A DNA stretch of 10,489 nucleotides, from positions 1 through 10,489 of the forward strand of contig CALJLD010000254.1 of NCBI GenBank assembly GCA_937982665.1, given 5' to 3'. Position numbers and translations under genes: made by a program. Positions within the stretch are counted from its first letter, which is position 1. Every line of letters starts with the position of its first letter. This DNA is from an uncultured Planctomycetales bacterium. Its GTDB lineage: Bacteria > Planctomycetota > Planctomycetia > Pirellulales > S012-138. Shown one piece after another: positions 1-6,248 of the stretch. The notes under the pieces are model-generated. The model was not told the DNA's origin. It worked only from the letters and a program-made list of their open reading frames with translations, and made no database searches.

Positions 1-398
1 TCCAAGCGAAGCCGGCGTTCACGTTTCTCGCCGGGAACAGACGGGAACTCTCCCAACAAAAGCAAGGAATGAACAATTTCTCGCCGGTTGAGCCGCTCCG
101 CATTATCCATGAAAGCCTGAATCGAACCGCGAGCTCCCGCCGTCGTGTTGGCAAGCCCCGCCAGCGCTTCTGGCAGTTGCGGCACGGCGCCATCAATCGT
201 CCAGCCTGGCGTTGATTTCCTGATCATCTCCTCCAGCAACATGACGCCGCCGGGAAGATAATGCGTTTGCGTTTCTCCCGTCTGACGCCAGTTATCGACG
301 GCGTCGCTGCGTGTGGCCGGCGGTGGAATGGGGACCCCAACAACGTCCAGACAGACATCGCCGGCAATCACCATAGATTTGGATCGCTTGGCATTCAT
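1..398 (-). CDS. N-terminal part of an unidentified protein, runs off the left edge
   Basis: The ATG at 398 opens a frame with no stop for 132 codons to the window edge. A purine-rich stretch (AGAAAG) lies a few bases upstream of the ATG. The protein begins with a basic stretch, then a hydrophobic strand and an acidic turn (MVIAGDVCLDVVGVPIPP, residues 9-26). An NWRQTG segment (about 37-42) and a glycine-rich helix start (LPGGVMLLEEMI, about 49-60) follow. The AGDVxLD opening and the PGG-helix resemble the start of large proteins of bacterial conflict islands that carry an RyR domain, and more loosely the first strand of PfkB-type kinases. This is recalled similarity over a short N-terminus. 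The visible part shows no signal peptide or membrane segment, so the protein is probably cytoplasmic. Function is not assignable from what is seen. Confidence 0.7.
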   Translation of the reverse strand, partial: MNAKRSKSMVIAGDVCLDVVGVPIPPPATRSDAVDNWRQTGETQTHYLPGGVMLLEEMIRKSTPGWTIDGAVPQLPEALAGLANTTAGARGSIQAFMDNAERLNRREIVHSLLLLGEFPSVPGEKRERRLRL

Positions 399-918
399 GG
401 TGGACTTTCTATGTACGATCACTAATGTAGGAGCGACACGGATCGAGTTGGCCTTCCAGGGTAATTACTCGACTTTCAACCGATAGTCTGAAGTGAGAAA
501 TCAGGTGCTTCCACGGTTCAACGGTGCCAACTTCGGCAACAATGCCGGGCACACAAAGCGATCGCAAGGAACTTCGAGCCAACAGCCAAAGAACGCGCCA
601 TGACAATTCCCAGCCGTCAATTTCGCCGAACCGCGACGCTCACACTCTTGCCGATCGCGGTCTTCCTCTCATGCCAGGCTGTTGTTTGTGGACAAGTGCA
701 TGGACAAGTTTGTGAACAAGGTGAAGCCCAAACAAGTGCGCCAAACATTGTGCTCATTCTGGCCGACGATAAGTGCTAGTTCGCATCGCAAATTGGGCAA
801 AGTCCGTGCAGTAGCACGACAATTCCACAAACACGGGCGATTTTGGATTGCGTGCATTTCCGTTGAATTCACGCCAACTGGGTTCGATTAACTACACTTG
901 GCTACATTCTGCAAATAG
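399..918. other. Stretch without an intact gene
   Basis: Between the start of the left-edge gene and the tRNA remnant I see only one recognisable item, the sulfatase stub at 600-779. Bases 399-599 should hold the promoter of the minus-strand gene, but no convincing -35/-10 pair is visible. Bases 780-918 contain no frame that resembles a known protein and no clear hairpin. The short open frames on either strand here (up to 69 codons) have no recognisable content. The stretch reads like eroded DNA between two broken genes. Confidence 0.5.
600..779 (+). pseudogene. Sulfatase, only signal peptide and first active-site motif left
   Basis: From the ATG at 600 the frame encodes 59 residues and stops at TAG 777-779. 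Residues 1-31 form a Sec-type signal peptide: arginines near the N-terminus (RQFRR), then a hydrophobic core (LTLLPIAVFLSCQAVV). After a Q/G-rich linker comes APNIVLILADD (residues 47-57). This is the first strand of type I sulfatases, whose paired aspartates bind the active-site calcium. In the family it continues as DDLG/DDMG and then about 400 more residues, including the C/S-x-P-x-R formylglycine site. Here KC and a stop follow instead, and no sulfatase sequence is found downstream in any frame. The homology stops near base 771, which suggests a deletion or insertion breakpoint rather than a point mutation. A tiny secreted peptide is formally possible but unlikely. Confidence 0.65.
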
Positions 919-960
919 CTGTTAACCGCGTTGTCCTATTTTCGAGTCCTGTTCGGGGAG
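919..960 (+). pseudogene. 3' half of tRNA-Asn(GTT), candidate attachment site remnant
   Basis: The 42 bases divide exactly into the parts of a tRNA 3' half: anticodon loop CTGTTAA (919-925, anticodon GTT), anticodon stem CCGCG, variable loop TTGTC, T-stem 5' side CTATT, T-loop TTCGAGT (941-947), T-stem CCTGT, acceptor TCGGGGA and discriminator G at 960. CTGTTAACCG, the GTC of the variable loop, TTCGAGTCC and the GGA-G end agree with bacterial tRNA-Asn. Upstream of 919 there is no anticodon 5' stem, D-arm or acceptor strand, so the gene is half absent. The T-stem no longer pairs (CTATT against CCTGT), so the copy has decayed. Fragments running from the anticodon loop to the 3' end are typical of attR sites left by tyrosine integrases that recombine in the anticodon loop. 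Confidence 0.6.
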
Positions 961-961
961 G

Positions 962-1738
962 CCTTACAACGTCAAAGTCGAACCACGCAGCAACAACGCC
1001 ATCAGCGCTGGATTGTCATCGTTCTCCAACCCCAACAAGAAACCCACGAAGAAGAACAATCACAAGCAGTTCGATCTGGCGCGTCATCCGGAGAAAGCCA
1101 ATCCCACGTCGAAGAAGATGCGCGCCAAAGACAGACCGCTCAAGAACGACTATCTGCCCGACGAAGAGTTCGACAAACTCTTGGATGCTTGGTTTGGAAA
1201 CATTGCACGTGTTCTGCAGCCAGGCCGTTCCTTCTACATCTGGGGTGGCTACGGCAACCTCGGCAACTACCCACCGTTTCTCAAGAAGAACGGTTTGTAC
1301 TTCTCTCAGGGAATCATCTGGGACAAGCAGCATCCGGTCCTGACACGCAAGGACTACATGGGCGCGTTCGAGATCGCATACTACGGCTGGAAGGAAGGCG
1401 CTGCTCACAAGTTCTACGGACCCAACAATGCGTCTGACCTGTGGCATGTAAAGAAGGTCAGCCAAGCGAAGATGATCCACCTCACGGAGAAGCCGGTCGA
1501 ACTGGCGGTGCGTGCGATCCAGTACTCGTCCAAGCCTGGTGAGAACGTGTTGGACCTTTTCGGCGGCTCTGGCAGCACGTTGATAGCGGCGGAGCAGACA
1601 GGACGCAACGCCGTACTGATGGAGCTAGACTGCGCTTACGCGGACGTCATCGTCCAGCGCTACGAACAGTTCAGTGGGAAGAAAGCGAAACGCGTTGTCG
1701 GAAGAAAGCAATCTGTGAGCAAGGCAGGATCTGTTTAG
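962..1738 (+). pseudogene. DNA methyltransferase (beta-type, N4/N6), 5'-truncated
   Basis: The frame is open from just after a TAA at 923-925 to TAG at 1736-1738. Recognisable methyltransferase sequence starts at PYNVKVEPRSNNAI (962 onward), which is the end of the DPPY motif and the loop after it. The preceding codons read GR instead of DP. Further on come an IWGGYGNLGNYPPFLKK segment, the GWKEGAAHKFYG block, the LTEKPVELAVRAI block and the SAM-binding motif DLFGGSGST (1553-1579). This motif IV-before-I order is that of beta-class amino-methyltransferases. About 258 residues remain. Many phage and planctomycete relatives carry an N-terminal ParB-like domain and TDPPY, both missing here. There is no ATG at the front; a TTG at 1013 would also exclude the PY. 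Without the aspartate of DPPY the product should be inactive. It points away from its neighbours and looks like a mobile-element remnant. Confidence 0.75.
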
Positions 1739-1947
1739 CCGTTGGCAATCGCTGCTTCCGCTACATGGCGCTTGAGCGTCGGTAGTATGTCGACTAAGTG
1801 GTCGTGCAGTTCATCGCTACTCTTGAAGATCGCGCCACAAACACACTCAAATTGACCTTCCTTGTTTCGGCCAATGACTTGACCGCTACATCGATCAACT
1901 ACTAGATGCAGATACAGATTTGAAAAACTTGGCGACAAAGCGGACAT
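1735..1947 (-). CDS. Possible small zinc-finger-like protein (70 aa), hypothetical
   Basis: This 70-codon frame converges with the methyltransferase fragment and overlaps its end by 4 bp. I do not recognise a family. The middle of the protein reads like a treble-clef or C2H2-type finger: FECVCGAIFKSSDELHDHL (about residues 33-51), with two cysteines and two histidines after a hydrophobic/leucine pattern. An earlier cysteine sits at about residue 20. The tail is helical and charged. The start is uncertain, because a GGAG lies only one base before the ATG at 1947, too close for a good ribosome binding site. It could be a small gene carried with the methyltransferase on a mobile element, or chance coding. 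Confidence 0.4.
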   Translation of the reverse strand: MSALSPSFSNLYLHLVVDRCSGQVIGRNKEGQFECVCGAIFKSSDELHDHLVDILPTLKRHVAEAAIANG

Positions 1948-1990
1948 TCTCCGTTCACTGTTTTCTCCCTTGCGCAGTAATTATCTTAGT

Positions 1991-2137
1991 GTGCTGGCAG
2001 CACGAAAAACCCGGCAAGGCGGGGCAGGGACCTTACCGGGAGAACGTCCAACGATGTTGGACTCATTCAATCTACCGCTCCCAACAGGTTTAGCAAACCG
2101 ATTGCGCAAACGTGCCGCGACGTTGGCCCGCGTCGCG
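1991..2137. repeat. Cluster of small inverted repeats in the intergenic region
   Basis: Besides the terminator, this stretch holds GTGCT-GGC-AGCAC (1991-2003), the perfect GTCCAAC-GAT-GTTGGAC (2046-2062) and CGCGACG-N8-CGTCGCG (2116-2137). The last lies just after the stop codon of the minus-strand gene ending at 2139 and could protect the 3' end of that transcript. No known riboswitch or ncRNA family is recognised. Confidence 0.4.
2005..2040 (-). terminator. Rho-independent terminator of the sigma-factor operon
   Basis: On the minus strand a stem of ten positions (2031-2040 against 2010-2019, one mismatch) with an 11-base loop is followed by five T (2009-2005). It lies about 100 bases after the stop of the last gene of the operon (2139). 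Confidence 0.6.
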
Positions 2138-2138
2138 T

Positions 2139-2633
2139 TTAGAGAGCGCCAAGGCTACTCTTGTTCGCCGCGGAAGCAGCCGGTGAGGTCCATCGCGATT
2201 CGCTGTGCGGCTCGAAATCTCCTCCGGCTTGAGAGCTTTCTACAACGAAGGAGACAATTCCTGGCGCAACAAGCTGATACAAGACCCTTTGAATCGTGCC
2301 TCCCTCATCAGCGCACGACGTGAAGACAACTTTCCCATTATCGAGTCTTGAACACTGATAGACCATTGGTCCCTTCGGATTGCCATTGAAGGCCATGGCT
2401 TCAAGTTCGCCGGAACGCGTGTAGTACACGACTTGGACTGCGTAGTCCTTCGTATTGCTGACGAACAGGCTGTCGATCCAAGCGCCCGTTGGTGACAAGG
2501 AGACTTGCAACGATCCTGTGCCGAAAAGCAATTGACCTGTTGGCAAATGAACCTTGTCCTCAGTTCTCCAGCTCCCCACGAGAAACTTGATATGATTGAG
2601 TTGGTCGTTCAGGATGTCTTCCTTATACGTGCC
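2139..2633 (-). pseudogene. Lipocalin-like (DUF1579-type) protein, start codon missing
   Basis: Readable protein runs from about TYKEDILNDQLNHIKFLVG to the TAA at 2139. It contains the opening of small beta-barrel proteins of the DUF1579/lipocalin-like kind (FLVGSWRTED), alternating strands, and a closing SRWTSP. The only usual start inside is GTG at 2577-2579, which would cut into that first conserved strand. In the same frame a TGA lies at 2634-2636 and no ATG follows it. An ATG at 2635-2637 is one base out of frame, so a single-base insertion just after it would explain the loss of the start. A CTG (2610-2612) spaced five bases from AAGGAAG is a less likely alternative. The gene is the last of the sigma-factor operon, a few bases after the ankyrin gene. 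Ligand and role are unknown; the family assignment is moderate. Confidence 0.5.
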
Positions 2634-2658
2634 TCATTAACTCTCTGCGTTTTTCTCT

Positions 2659-3480
2659 CTACGAACACGGCGCTTCAACTCGTCGCGCAATGCCAATCGG
2701 ACGCCCTTCTCTTAATAGGGCAGATTCATAATCCTGCTGGAACAACAGTTCGGCAGGCGTCCCCTCGAGCACGAATCTATCTTGGCCTTGATACTGCAAC
2801 CGTAAGCTTGCGCGACCAGCGGCAGTTAGCCACAAATGCCTTTGCTTTTCATTTCTGTCCTCCTTCAACTCGATTTGAAACCCCAACTTGCGTTGTTCTG
2901 TTTCAATCAAGTAGGAGCCGACTACGCGGGCTGCAAGTTGCTTGTCAACTTCGAGATCAAGCGGCGGCTTTCCCTGTGGCGCCCCTTGTGCCTCCAAAAA
3001 CTCTCGGACTGCGGTTGCCTCATCTCCTCCCGCGACTGCATGTTCATGGAGCGTAATACCGTGAGGCCCTTGGGCTTTGATGATGTCCCTGTTGCGCTCG
3101 AATGCTGCCTCCAAGGTTGTGAGGTCACCAAGTACGGCAGCGGTAAAAACTGAATATGGCGCGCCATGCTCAAGCAGAAACCCAACGATCTCGATCGAAC
3201 CTGTGTGTGCGGCGGCGTCAATAGCGGACTCAAAATCGCCAGGGCTCCACTCCCAGTTTGCCCGCAGCAACCGTGGTTCATCCGCCAGCAATTCTTGGGT
3301 CAAAGCAAGATCCGTATGCGCCCCACGGACAAACTTCAGCACCAAGTCTCCTGGTAATTGTCGATCTGTGTTCAGCGTCGCTTGTTGCTGCTTGCCGTTG
3401 CCAAGAGCAAAGCCTGGAACACAAGCGATGGCAGCAACCCCAGCTCCAATCAAAGATCGACGGCTAATTTGATTTCCCAT
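2659..3480 (-). CDS. Tat-signal ankyrin-repeat protein
   Basis: The ATG at 3480 is chosen because AAAGGGA lies about six bases upstream and the protein then begins with a proper export signal. Residues 1-27 carry a twin-arginine motif (SRRSLIG, 6-12) and a hydrophobic stretch ending in FALG, so export in folded form by the Tat system is likely. Residues 45-167 are ankyrin-like: helix pairs with TQELLADEPRLL, AIDAAAHTGSIEIVGFLLEHGA (split over about 86-107), AAVLGDLTTLEAAFERN and GITLHEHAVAGG. Ankyrin repeats bind proteins. Residues 178-273 form a separate, strand-rich domain that I do not recognise. The full protein has 273 residues. It follows the membrane coiled-coil gene by 25 bp in the same operon, so it may act in the same surface or periplasmic process. 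Its partner is unknown. Confidence 0.8.
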   Translation of the reverse strand: MGNQISRRSLIGAGVAAIACVPGFALGNGKQQQATLNTDRQLPGDLVLKFVRGAHTDLALTQELLADEPRLLRANWEWSPGDFESAIDAAAHTGSIEIVGFLLEHGAPYSVFTAAVLGDLTTLEAAFERNRDIIKAQGPHGITLHEHAVAGGDEATAVREFLEAQGAPQGKPPLDLEVDKQLAARVVGSYLIETEQRKLGFQIELKEDRNEKQRHLWLTAAGRASLRLQYQGQDRFVLEGTPAELLFQQDYESALLREGRPIGIARRVEAPCS

Positions 3481-3505
3481 CGAGTTCCCTTTCAAGAATT
3501 CTTTC

Positions 3506-4471
3506 TCAGGTTCGTTCTTGTTCTTTAGTTTGGGCATCGGCAACGAGCTCATCGAGCACGTCAAGTTCGGTCTGGAGCAAACTAATTCGCAGGCCAAGAA
3601 TACGAAGATCTCCTTCTGCTTGTTGCAGTTGTTGGCGCGAAACCGCACCGCTTTCGACTAATTCTTCGATTTCCGTGAGCCGCTTGCGCACGGTGGCTTC
3701 CTGCAACTTCAGAATGTCAAACTCCGCCTGACGCTGGAGTTGCATCGCTCGCAACTCAGCCAAGTTAGTCCTCTGAAAGATCAAGTCGCCGACCATCTCG
3801 TGCCGCAATGTTTGCAGTTCCTGCAGCAAAGTGATTTGACGCTGGCCAATGGCGATCGCGTTCTGCACGTTGAGCAATGCATCTGGTGGCAGTGCGGTTG
3901 CCTCAATTGAGCGCAAATCGTCCTGCTTGGCCAGCAGCAACTGCATGCGTGCGTTTTCCGCATCGAGCCGGACATCAATCCGCTCGCTTACATAATCGCG
4001 GTCGCCAACCTTTCTGGCACTGAAGTCATCACGCGCCGCGCCTCCCCGAGAGCGCACTTCGTCTGCATTCAATTCTGCCAATTGGCGCCGCTCGGAAGCA
4101 TCAATCAACTGCTCGTCAGTCTCGCGCAACTCCTGCTGACTTGCGCTGCCGTCTTCAACAAGCGCCGCAAGGTTCGTTCTTTGCTGCTTGAGCTGTGACT
4201 CCTTTGCCCGCGCAATTGCCACACTGGCATTTACGCGAAGTAGCGCAAGCCGATCTGTGCCAGGCGCTTCCGTCATCATGACGGTGCCGGCTGCACCAAT
4301 CGCCATCGAAAGGAGGCAAAAAACAGCGAGGACGAGGATGCGACGCGGACGTCCTCGGCCCGCATGTTGAGCGCTAGTCAGCTCCTGCCTGCGAAGCAAC
4401 GATTGCAATTCAACCTCCAATCGCTGGATGAAGTGGACATCGGGATCCAGCCCCTGCTGGGAATTCGTCAT
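3506..4471 (-). CDS. Single-pass membrane coiled-coil protein, putative anti-sigma factor
   Basis: The start ATG at 4471 overlaps the stop of the sigma factor (ATGA), which indicates translational coupling. The 321-residue protein has a short cytoplasmic part (1-43, with DVHFIQRLEVELQSLLRR, like the sigma-facing segment of planctomycete anti-sigma factors), one membrane helix (about 44-66), and a long helical extracytoplasmic part. That part contains three similar hairpin-tip segments: LVEDGSASQQEL (104-115), GDRDYVSERIDVRL (156-169) and LVESGAVSRQQLQQAE (271-286). Such tips occur in the alpha-hairpins of HlyD/MacA-type periplasmic adaptors. No lipoyl or beta-barrel domain is seen, so it is not a complete adaptor. 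No zinc-binding HxxxCxxC motif is seen either. From position and layout I infer a membrane sensor that holds the sigma factor; a plain structural coiled-coil protein is the alternative. Confidence 0.7.
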   Translation of the reverse strand: MTNSQQGLDPDVHFIQRLEVELQSLLRRQELTSAQHAGRGRPRRILVLAVFCLLSMAIGAAGTVMMTEAPGTDRLALLRVNASVAIARAKESQLKQQRTNLAALVEDGSASQQELRETDEQLIDASERRQLAELNADEVRSRGGAARDDFSARKVGDRDYVSERIDVRLDAENARMQLLLAKQDDLRSIEATALPPDALLNVQNAIAIGQRQITLLQELQTLRHEMVGDLIFQRTNLAELRAMQLQRQAEFDILKLQEATVRKRLTEIEELVESGAVSRQQLQQAEGDLRILGLRISLLQTELDVLDELVADAQTKEQERT

Positions 4472-5026
4472 GTTTTTGATCCTGCCTGTGCGGCGAGATG
4501 ATGTCGCTCCTGCTTAAGGTGCCGGCTGAGTCGTCGTTTCAGATTGGTTCTAGCCCGCGCTAACCGTCGCTCGATCGACTTTTCGCTGCGATCGTAACGC
4601 TTGGCGACCTCCTTCGTGCTCAGCCCTTCCCAATAATAGAGTTCGAGCAACACTGCTTGACTTTCTTTGAGCTGCGAGACACCATCAGATTACTTCTGCC
4701 AGATCATCGTTCTCGCTCGCTGGCTGCTCCAACCAAGTTTCGAGCTCTAGAGCCGTGATGTTTGCCGGCTGGAGACGTCGATAATGGTCGCGCACGATGT
4801 TCGCAGCAACATGCTTGAGCCAGGCGATTGGCTCGCGCGGAATCCCTCGCTTTGCCCAGGCGTCGACCGCTCGCGCATAAGTTTCCTGCGTGATGTCTTC
4901 GGCCAGACATCGCTGCCGATTTGTTCTCACAGCCACGTAGCGATACAACGCCGCTACTGTGCTTTGATAGATCTCAATGAATCGCTGATGTTCCGGCGCA
5001 GTTTCACCGGCTAAACGCTCATTCAT
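4468..5026 (-). pseudogene. ECF-type RNA polymerase sigma factor, split by a +1 frameshift
   Basis: From ATG 5026 (GTG 5062 is possible) the frame encodes sigma region 2: FIEIYQSTVAALYRYV, then LAEDITQETYARAVDAW and the promoter-melting helix HVAANIVRDHYRR. It stops at TGA 4685-4687 after ENDDLAEVI. One frame over, the text continues without loss as DGVSQLKESQAVLLEL, followed by region 4: YWEGLSTKEVAKRYDRSEKS and IERRLARARTNLKRRL, the helix-turn-helix that reads the -35 element. Skipping one T at 4687 joins the halves into a normal ECF protein of about 185 residues. The second half has no start of its own with a ribosome binding site. As read, the factor would be cut before region 4 and could not bind promoters. 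It heads an operon with its likely anti-sigma factor. No zinc-finger or extra C-terminal domain is present. Confidence 0.8.
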
Positions 5027-5070
5027 GCCAGAACCGGCGTGTTGAACTGATCGGTGTGTCACTTACTTGA

Positions 5071-5096
5071 CGAGGGGCGCGCTCAATTCCCCCTCG
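5071..5096. repeat. Inverted repeat upstream of the sigma-factor gene
   Basis: CGAGGGG (5071-5077) and CCCCTCG (5090-5096) pair perfectly over 7 bp with a 12-base loop. The repeat lies between the end of the GyrI-like gene and the start of the sigma gene. On the minus strand the T-run (5104-5110) comes before the hairpin, so it is not an ordinary terminator. It may be an operator or a leader structure of the sigma operon. Confidence 0.4.
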
Positions 5097-5146
5097 CTTT
5101 CTGAAAAAAATGCGAAACACCATCGCCTGCAGATCCATGTGCCCAA

Positions 5147-5797
5147 TCAGTTGTTTCTTGATGGCAGGTTTTCCCAAGAACTCCTGGGCTTAACCGGAAT
5201 GACGATCGTGACAGCATGGTCCGTTGGATCACCCTCGCGGCCGGCCGCGAAACGCATCATCGTGGGACCCGTTTGCACAAAGCCGTTGATGCTCAGCCAC
5301 GCGATTAGGTATTTCCCGTCCCGCGTGGCCGTATTGACAACGGACTCAACACTGATGGTGGATGTCCGAGGCAGAATTCGTTTTGATAACCCGAGGGAAT
5401 CCCCTGCCAACTCATCGACAAAAAATGCGAGTTCCCACTCGAGTTGATCCTCGCTGACAAGGTCGGGGTCATTGGCATAGATTCCCCAGAGATGCGTCTC
5501 TTCAGGAATTTCCAGTCGCGATCGTAGCGCGAGCATTTCTGCGATGCGTTCGGGGTGCTGGCTGTAGCTTCCCAGGATCGTTCGGTAAATAACGGTGGTT
5601 TCCTTCATCTCTCCGACAACAACTCGTTTTGCAAAGGCCGCATACTCATCGGATTGCGTCGTTGGCTGTTCTTGTGCCAGCCCAGAAGATTGCTCGGCTA
5701 CAAACTGCCCTCGTGCTAGGTTAGTTCGCGCTGCACCAAACAAGGCAATGGTGAGCAATGCAGCGAGCACGAATCCCAGTCGTCTTGTCGATCTCAT
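5147..5797 (-). CDS. Exported GyrI-like (effector-binding domain) protein
   Basis: The ATG at 5797 follows the stop of the SRPBCC gene by 4 bp and has GGAG eight bases upstream, inside the end of that gene. Residues 1-30 are a Sec signal peptide (MRSTRR, then LGFVLAALLTIALFGAA). Residues 58-203 resemble the GyrI-like small-molecule-binding domain found in AraC-type and MerR-type activators: a first strand VVVGEMKETTVIYRTILGSY, the THLWGIYANDPDLV turn, WELAFFV, and a last strand AVTIVIPVKP. There is no DNA-binding domain. A GyrI-like domain outside the cytoplasm is unusual. It could capture a hydrophobic ligand in the periplasm, linked to the ArsR/SRPBCC pair before it. The ligand is unknown and the fold assignment is moderately sure. 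Confidence 0.7.
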   Translation of the reverse strand: MRSTRRLGFVLAALLTIALFGAARTNLARGQFVAEQSSGLAQEQPTTQSDEYAAFAKRVVVGEMKETTVIYRTILGSYSQHPERIAEMLALRSRLEIPEETHLWGIYANDPDLVSEDQLEWELAFFVDELAGDSLGLSKRILPRTSTISVESVVNTATRDGKYLIAWLSINGFVQTGPTMMRFAAGREGDPTDHAVTIVIPVKPRSSWENLPSRNN

Positions 5798-5801
5798 CGG
5801 T

Positions 5802-6248
5802 TTACTCCTGTTCTGATACTCGTTTCAAGTTGGGGAGAACTGCTGATTTCCAGCCGCCTTCAAGCATTTCACGAATTGAGCGAATGGCCTCGGGCTCAAA
5901 TTTCTCCCAGCCACTGTGCGTCAGGACTGCCATGGTGGTTCCATCACCGACTGTGTTCAGCTCAATCACAACAAGCGTTTCCGGCGTGCCCGGCAAATAC
6001 CACGTGAACGCAAACCGGTGGGGCTTGTCGAGAGCCGTGATTTTGCAATGCGTGGCGCCGCTGATATCGTCGTTCGCGCGTTTTGTCGCATCTTGCTGCA
6101 TGTAAAAGACATGTCCCAGCGCATTGTCATAGCGCATGCACCCCAGCCATTGGCGAACGTAATCTGGCTCGGTCAGCACGTTCCATACGTGAGATTGAGG
6201 AGCATCAATTTGCACAGTGGTTTGGATGCTGGCGAGGCGTTCGGTCAT
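5802..6248 (-). CDS. SRPBCC-fold protein, AHSA1/activator-of-Hsp90-like family
   Basis: The ATG at 6248 overlaps the arsR stop (ATGA), so the two are translationally coupled; an upstream in-frame start would run into arsR. The 148-residue protein shows the family plan: a first strand and helix IQTTVQIDAPQSHVWNVLT (8-26), the EPDYVRQWLG segment (27-36) that lines the ligand pocket, central strands HCKITALDKPHRFAFTW (67-83), the strand pair ETLVVIELNTVGDGTTMAVLTHSGW (90-114, split here as 90-100 and 101-114), and the long C-terminal helix IREMLEGGWKSAVLPNLKRV. AHSA1-type SRPBCC proteins very often sit directly behind an ArsR gene in bacteria. They are thought to bind hydrophobic ligands or modify stress responses, but the activity of these pairs is generally unknown. 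It is cytoplasmic, with no signal peptide. Confidence 0.85.
   Translation of the reverse strand: MTERLASIQTTVQIDAPQSHVWNVLTEPDYVRQWLGCMRYDNALGHVFYMQQDATKRANDDISGATHCKITALDKPHRFAFTWYLPGTPETLVVIELNTVGDGTTMAVLTHSGWEKFEPEAIRSIREMLEGGWKSAVLPNLKRVSEQE

Noticed and set aside
931..1437. Plus-strand open frame of 168 codons
   Set aside because: It overlaps the methyltransferase fragment in another frame, is glutamine/arginine-rich and has no recognisable domain.
1013..1738. TTG at 1013 as the true start of an intact methyltransferase
   Set aside because: Homology continues upstream to PY at 962, and the aspartate and first proline of the catalytic motif are absent in either case, so the gene is truncated.
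1970..3056. Plus-strand open frames opposite the lipocalin-like and ankyrin genes
   Set aside because: They lie antisense to genes with clear domain content and are low-complexity arginine/leucine-rich text.
3481..3648. Longer N-terminus of the ankyrin protein
   Set aside because: It would overlap the preceding gene and bury the Tat signal; the ATG at 3480 has a good ribosome binding site.
4680..4692. Programmed +1 frameshift like that of prfB at the ATC-TGA of the sigma gene
   Set aside because: There is a UGA and a +1 shift, but AUC cannot re-pair well on UCU and no SD-like stimulator stands just upstream. A simple insertion or read error is the better explanation.
5071..5110. Hairpin as terminator of the GyrI-like gene
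   Set aside because: On the minus strand the T-run comes before the stem, and no T-run follows it.
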